Below are positions 61,110-64,000 of a stretch of DNA of 64,000 bases, in pieces; position 1 is the first letter of the stretch; each line of letters starts with the position of its first letter. The notes below the pieces were generated by a model. The model was given only the letters and a program-made list of their open reading frames with translations. It searched no databases and was not told where the DNA came from. The DNA comes from Bradyrhizobium oropedii. Its GTDB lineage: Bacteria > Pseudomonadota > Alphaproteobacteria > Rhizobiales > Xanthobacteraceae. Where the stretch lies: positions 52,669 through 116,668 of the forward strand of contig NZ_JACMYO010000003.1 of NCBI RefSeq assembly GCF_020889685.1, written 5' to 3'. The position numbers and the translations under genes are program-made.

Positions 61110-62120
61110 ATGATCCTGTTGACCGGAGGCGCCGGCTATATCGGGTCACACATCGCGGTCGCCCTCCTCGACGCCGGGCTGGATGTCGTTGCGGTCGACA
61201 ATCTTTGCAACAGCAATCGCGCATCGCTTGAGCGGGTACAGGCCATCTGCGGGCGGTCGCTCGTATTCCGTCATGTCGATATCTGCAACGAGGATGCGGT
61301 TTACGAGATCCTGCGCACCCACGGCGTGACCGCGGTAATTCACCTCGCCGGGCTCAAGGCGGTCGGCGAGTCCAGCGCTCAACCCATGACTTACTACCAA
61401 AACAACGTCGTGGGGACGATGCGGCTGGTGTCGGCGATGTCGCGTGCCGATGTGAAAACGCTGGTCTTTAGTTCCTCCGCAACGGTTTATGGAGTGCCCG
61501 CCTACCTGCCGCTGGACGAGAAGCATCCCGTAGGCCCAATAAATCCGTATGGCCGCACAAAGTATTTTGTCGAAGAGATATTGAGGGATCTCTATGGTTC
61601 CGACAGCGATTGGCGGATCGCCATCCTGCGCTACTTCAATCCCGTTGGCGCACACGAAAGCGGGCTCATCGGAGAAGACCCTCTCGGCGTACCCAACAAT
61701 TTGTTGCCACTTGTGGCGCAAGTAGCCATCGGGCGACGCGAGAAGCTGCAGGTTTGGGGAAATGACTACGATACTCCGGATGGCACCGGCATTCGCGACT
61801 TCATTCATGTCGTCGATCTTGCATCCGGACATCTGAGCGCCTTAAGCGAGTTGAGACAACCCGGCGTCCTGACCATCAATCTCGGAACAGGAAGCGGCAG
61901 CAGCGTCCTGGAGGTGGTCAAGACATTCGAGACCGTGAGCGGCCGGCCAGTTCCGTACGTGATTGACCAACGCAGGGTCGGTGATGTCGCAATCTGCTAC
62001 GCGGATCCGACGCTCGCCAAAAACCTGCTGGGCTGGACCTCAAAGCGATCACTCACACAGATGTGCACAGATCATTGGCGCTGGCAGATGCAGAACCCGA
62101 AAGGCTATCGCGGCGGCTAG
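61110..62120 (+). CDS. galE: UDP-glucose 4-epimerase
   Basis: Interconverts UDP-glucose and UDP-galactose for surface polysaccharide. The protein has 336 residues from ATG 61110. The NAD loop is MILLTGGAGYIGSHIAVALL at the N-terminus, catalytic Ser in VFSSSATVYG, and the YxxxK pair in NPYGRTKYFVE. LRYFNPVGAHESGLIGEDP and DGTGIRDFIHVVDLA are typical of GalE/ExoB. Placed beside a LuxR-type regulator and a polysaccharide-lyase-like gene, it most likely serves exopolysaccharide synthesis. Confidence 0.95.
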   Translation: MILLTGGAGYIGSHIAVALLDAGLDVVAVDNLCNSNRASLERVQAICGRSLVFRHVDICNEDAVYEILRTHGVTAVIHLAGLKAVGESSAQPMTYYQNNVVGTMRLVSAMSRADVKTLVFSSSATVYGVPAYLPLDEKHPVGPINPYGRTKYFVEEILRDLYGSDSDWRIAILRYFNPVGAHESGLIGEDPLGVPNNLLPLVAQVAIGRREKLQVWGNDYDTPDGTGIRDFIHVVDLASGHLSALSELRQPGVLTINLGTGSGSSVLEVVKTFETVSGRPVPYVIDQRRVGDVAICYADPTLAKNLLGWTSKRSLTQMCTDHWRWQMQNPKGYRGG

Positions 62121-62570
62121 ATGGCGAGTGACGGCAGGACCCGAATAGTCGTCATCACGTCGCATCGCGTGCGGTCGTCGGGTGCTTGAGCTGCCGCTGT
62201 CAGACCGCCTATCAACCTCTCATTGTCGTCATCGTACGTCCTGCCCTCGGTGCCGACCACGGGAGTCTGGTCGCTGGCGCTCGAAGGCGATGGGCTCGCT
62301 CCAACCAGCCCTGCAAGAAGCGCCGATCCTCCGCCAGCCATGATCCGAGGCAGCGGTTCGGCCCAGATGGTCGGACTGCCCTAGCCTTCCTCCAGGGCGG
62401 TAACAGCGGCCTGGCAGGCCGGCTGTCTCCGCTCGGGGCGAGCAGCACCCCAGGGCGCCGCCGCTTGGTCCTGCTGAGCGTTCCCTTCCAGGGCTCTTCC
62501 TGGAGGCCTAGGACGGTTCGCCGCCGTTTGAGGAAACGTCGGCGTCGGTCGTGTCGAGGAACTGGCTCAT
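62117..62570 (-). pseudogene. Degraded small gene (frameshift and internal stop)
   Basis: A minus-strand ATG at 62570 with AGGGAGACG upstream begins MSQFLDTTDADVSSNGGEPS and stops. In another frame protein-like sequence continues (RALEGNAQQDQAAAPWGAAR, then ERRQPACQAAVTALEEG) to a TAG near 62382. It resumes in frame after the TAG (SPTIWAEPLPRIMAGGGSAL, then GLVGASPSPSSASDQTPVVG) to a stop at 62117. A Pro/Ala/Ser-rich protein of about 150 residues with one frameshift and one stop would explain this. No family is recognised; confidence is low. Confidence 0.35.
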
Positions 62571-62846
62571 CGTCTCCCTTACGGACGCAGCCAATGGCCA
62601 CAAACAACGTTTCCGGCGGAATGTCTGTCCGGCGATAAACACGAGCCAGCGACCGCCGTAGGCGCGACTGCGCCATCTCAGAATTGGGCTACACCTGACC
62701 TCGCGATTTAGGCCAGACCTGTCGAGACGGTGGCCTCAGCCCTGATCAGCACCTCAACCTACGGTGACGTGTAGGTTCTCCGCATAGGCGAAATTAGTCG
62801 GCGCGACCGCTGCCGCGGATCATCCGCGCGTCGAGGCCAAAATGCC
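62571..62846. other. Region without a supported gene
   Basis: Nothing convincing on either strand; no repeats seen. Confidence 0.35.
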
Positions 62847-63026
62847 TCATTTTGAAGTCCGACGTGTTTCGATGACTTCGCAAACGACGCTGCACGACCA
62901 CGCTGCGCCGGTGAAGCGATTGATGACTATTGCAGTGCTGAGGCCTGAACTCGACACCGAATAGACGCCGCCGCTCAGAAGCCCCGCGATTGCGATCGCG
63001 AGTGCGATTATAGCCAGCCGATCCAC
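62847..63026 (-). CDS. Small exported or membrane protein, 59 residues
   Basis: GTG 63026 with a strong GGAGGGG site opens a 59-codon frame, just short enough to be missed by usual cut-offs. It has one N-terminal hydrophobic helix (VDRLAIIALAIAIAGLLSGG), then VYSVSSSGLSTAIVINRFTG and a Cys pair in WSCSVVCEVIE. The pattern of one helix, NRFTG and two Cys resembles small proteins I associate with rhizobial genomes, function unknown. Confidence 0.6.
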   Translation of the reverse strand: MDRLAIIALAIAIAGLLSGGVYSVSSSGLSTAIVINRFTGAAWSCSVVCEVIETRRTSK

Positions 63027-63345
63027 AGTCCCCTCCAGGGATGCTTCAGGTCAACAGCGAGGTTTGACTGCTTTCGGGAAGTTTTGCTGACCTAATATGC
63101 GGTACTCATTTTGGTAATCGAATATGCGCACTCGAGGGTGCCGAAGAACGAGGCAGGACGGCTGGGAAAAGCGCTTCACTTGCTGCGGGTCGTCGGCAAA
63201 TGTCAAAGAAGATCGCGGGCGGCTCGAACACCGCGAGAGCGGGTCTCACATGCGAACCCGTCAGGCCAAAACGACGATCTGGCTGAGGTGCCACGCAGGA
63301 GAACCGGGCCTGGCGCAGATGAACCGCGCGCGGCCCGGCAATCCC
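63027..63345. other. Intergenic region without a supported gene (319 bases)
   Basis: The GTG-start small protein lies to the left and the lyase-like stop to the right. Frames across the region are Arg-rich shadows. No terminator with a T-run was found. Confidence 0.4.
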
Positions 63346-64000
63346 TTAGCTCTGGGGCTTGGTCAGGAACGAGTTCTGTGTCCAAGCAGCGCCACTCATG
63401 GCTACACCGATCATACCGCCATCGGCCCGACCGGAGCTGCCGGCCAGATACTGGTTCAGCAGCGCAAAGTTGTTGCTGTCCTGAGACGCGGCGGCCGTAC
63501 CCTGATCTCCCCACCAACCGGTCGTCTGCGGCGCGGCGGTTGCCAGCGTACTGGTGTTAAATCCGAAATACGAAAAATCCGCGCTCGGCTGGCTTGCAGT
63601 GGTTGCGCCGGTCGTTGGGGTCGACCAACCGGACGCCGACGTCGGCGCTAGTCCCATGGCTCCCATGGCTCCCATGGCGCCCATGGCGCTGGGGTCGCTC
63701 GTTGTCACAGTCGCCCCCGGGTTGACTGCCGCGGCCGCCGGCGAAGTGGTGTCCTGCGTTACAGCCGACGTGGCAACCGTGGTCGGGGTGGTGGTGGTTG
63801 GGGCGGTCGTGGTCGGCTGCGTCGACGTCGACGAGGTCGTCGCCGCCGACCCCGTCAACAGCGTCATGTTTCGGTAGTCGACCGCGACGGTCTCGGGCGC
63901 CGTCGACCGATAGACTCCGTATTCCCAATTGGTGGCCTGCCCATAACCCAGGGGGCCGCTGTAGTTCACGACCTGATTCCCGTTGATCGAGACCTTCAGA
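63346..64000 (-). CDS. Probable polysaccharide lyase / LamG-like protein (partial, 5' end beyond window)
   Basis: The frame is open to the right edge. The first readable part, LKVSINGNQVVNYSGPLGYG, then NWEYGVYRSTAPETVAVDYR and NMTLL, resembles the C-terminal jelly-roll end of heparin/alginate-lyase-type proteins (NGxxVxxYxGP ... GIYRS...). It is followed by about 150 residues of Thr/Ser/Ala/Pro-rich low-complexity tail with an MGAMGAMGAMG repeat, ending in GSSGRADGGMIG and the stop. Secretion and glycan cleavage are inferred; the catalytic part lies outside the window. Confidence 0.6.
   Translation of the reverse strand, partial: LKVSINGNQVVNYSGPLGYGQATNWEYGVYRSTAPETVAVDYRNMTLLTGSAATTSSTSTQPTTTAPTTTTPTTVATSAVTQDTTSPAAAAVNPGATVTTSDPSAMGAMGAMGAMGLAPTSASGWSTPTTGATTASQPSADFSYFGFNTSTLATAAPQTTGWWGDQGTAAASQDSNNFALLNQYLAGSSGRADGGMIGVAMSGAAWTQNSFLTKPQS

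Noticed and set aside
62212..62676. 154-residue Arg-rich minus-strand ORF
   Set aside because: Composition (runs of Arg) is typical of a wrong frame; another frame of the same strand looks more protein-like but is broken.

Overview
The window reads as a chromosomal stretch of an alphaproteobacterium of the Bradyrhizobium type. The GC content is high, the rpoB-rplL-rplJ / rplA-rplK-nusG-secE block is of alphaproteobacterial form, acyl-CoA and branched-chain-amino-acid ABC genes are abundant, and short palindromic intergenic elements typical of this group occur. The species call is inference from protein character; no search was run.

Layout. 1-7.1 kb: transcription and translation genes on the minus strand (rpoB partial at the left edge, rplL, rplJ, a 2-hydroxyacid dehydrogenase inserted between rplJ and rplA, rplA, rplK, nusG, secE), with two good sigma70-type promoters. 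7.2-24.3 kb: lipid, CoA and uptake metabolism: an acyl-CoA ligase, a FadR-type GntR regulator divergent from a Liv-type binding protein with matching operators, tRNA-Trp, a serine hydrolase, two SDRs, a histidine phosphatase, an ArgE-type deacetylase, a phosphotransferase, a frameshifted acyl-CoA dehydrogenase, TetR, a Rid protein and a CaiB transferase. Two probable orphan toxin-immunity genes (CdiI_3-like and Imm8-like) lie at 16.9-19.0 kb. 24.5-33.9 kb: assimilatory nitrate/nitrite reduction (nasA, nirD, nirB) divergent from a nitrate/nitrite MFS transporter and a PP2C-protein kinase fusion; a sigma54 promoter is visible before the transporter. 33.9-38.2 kb: a second Liv-type binding protein, an acyl-CoA dehydrogenase and a divergent IclR regulator. 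38.2-45 kb: a PQQ alcohol dehydrogenase with its cytochrome c, a PCu(A)C copper chaperone, a small-molecule kinase and a four-EF-hand exported protein. 44.9-48.6 kb: an NrtR-like Nudix regulator divergent from an SPFH protein plus NAD-kinase-like gene, then PlsY.

48.6-64 kb is accessory and mosaic: small exported proteins, a second partial copy of the NAD-kinase-like 3' end, a truncated LuxR regulator, and a compact nonribosomal-peptide locus (acyl-CoA dehydrogenase, an A-T protein whose binding-pocket code reads as asparagine, a TubC_N-docked thioesterase with an abnormal catalytic triad, a phosphopantetheinyl transferase). It is followed by two NarL/LuxR-type regulators, galE, a degraded ORF and the 3' part of a probable polysaccharide lyase running off the right edge.

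The most novel candidate is the one-residue Asn NRPS locus at 53.2-58.5 kb, which lies between two directly oriented copies of a LuxR-gene 3' end. The second is the NrtR-SPFH-NAD-kinase divergon with a clear repeated operator. Three frameshift or stop lesions were found (acyl-CoA dehydrogenase at about 21390, a small ORF at about 47770, a degraded ORF at about 62380); the first two are single-base differences in homopolymers and could be sequence errors.
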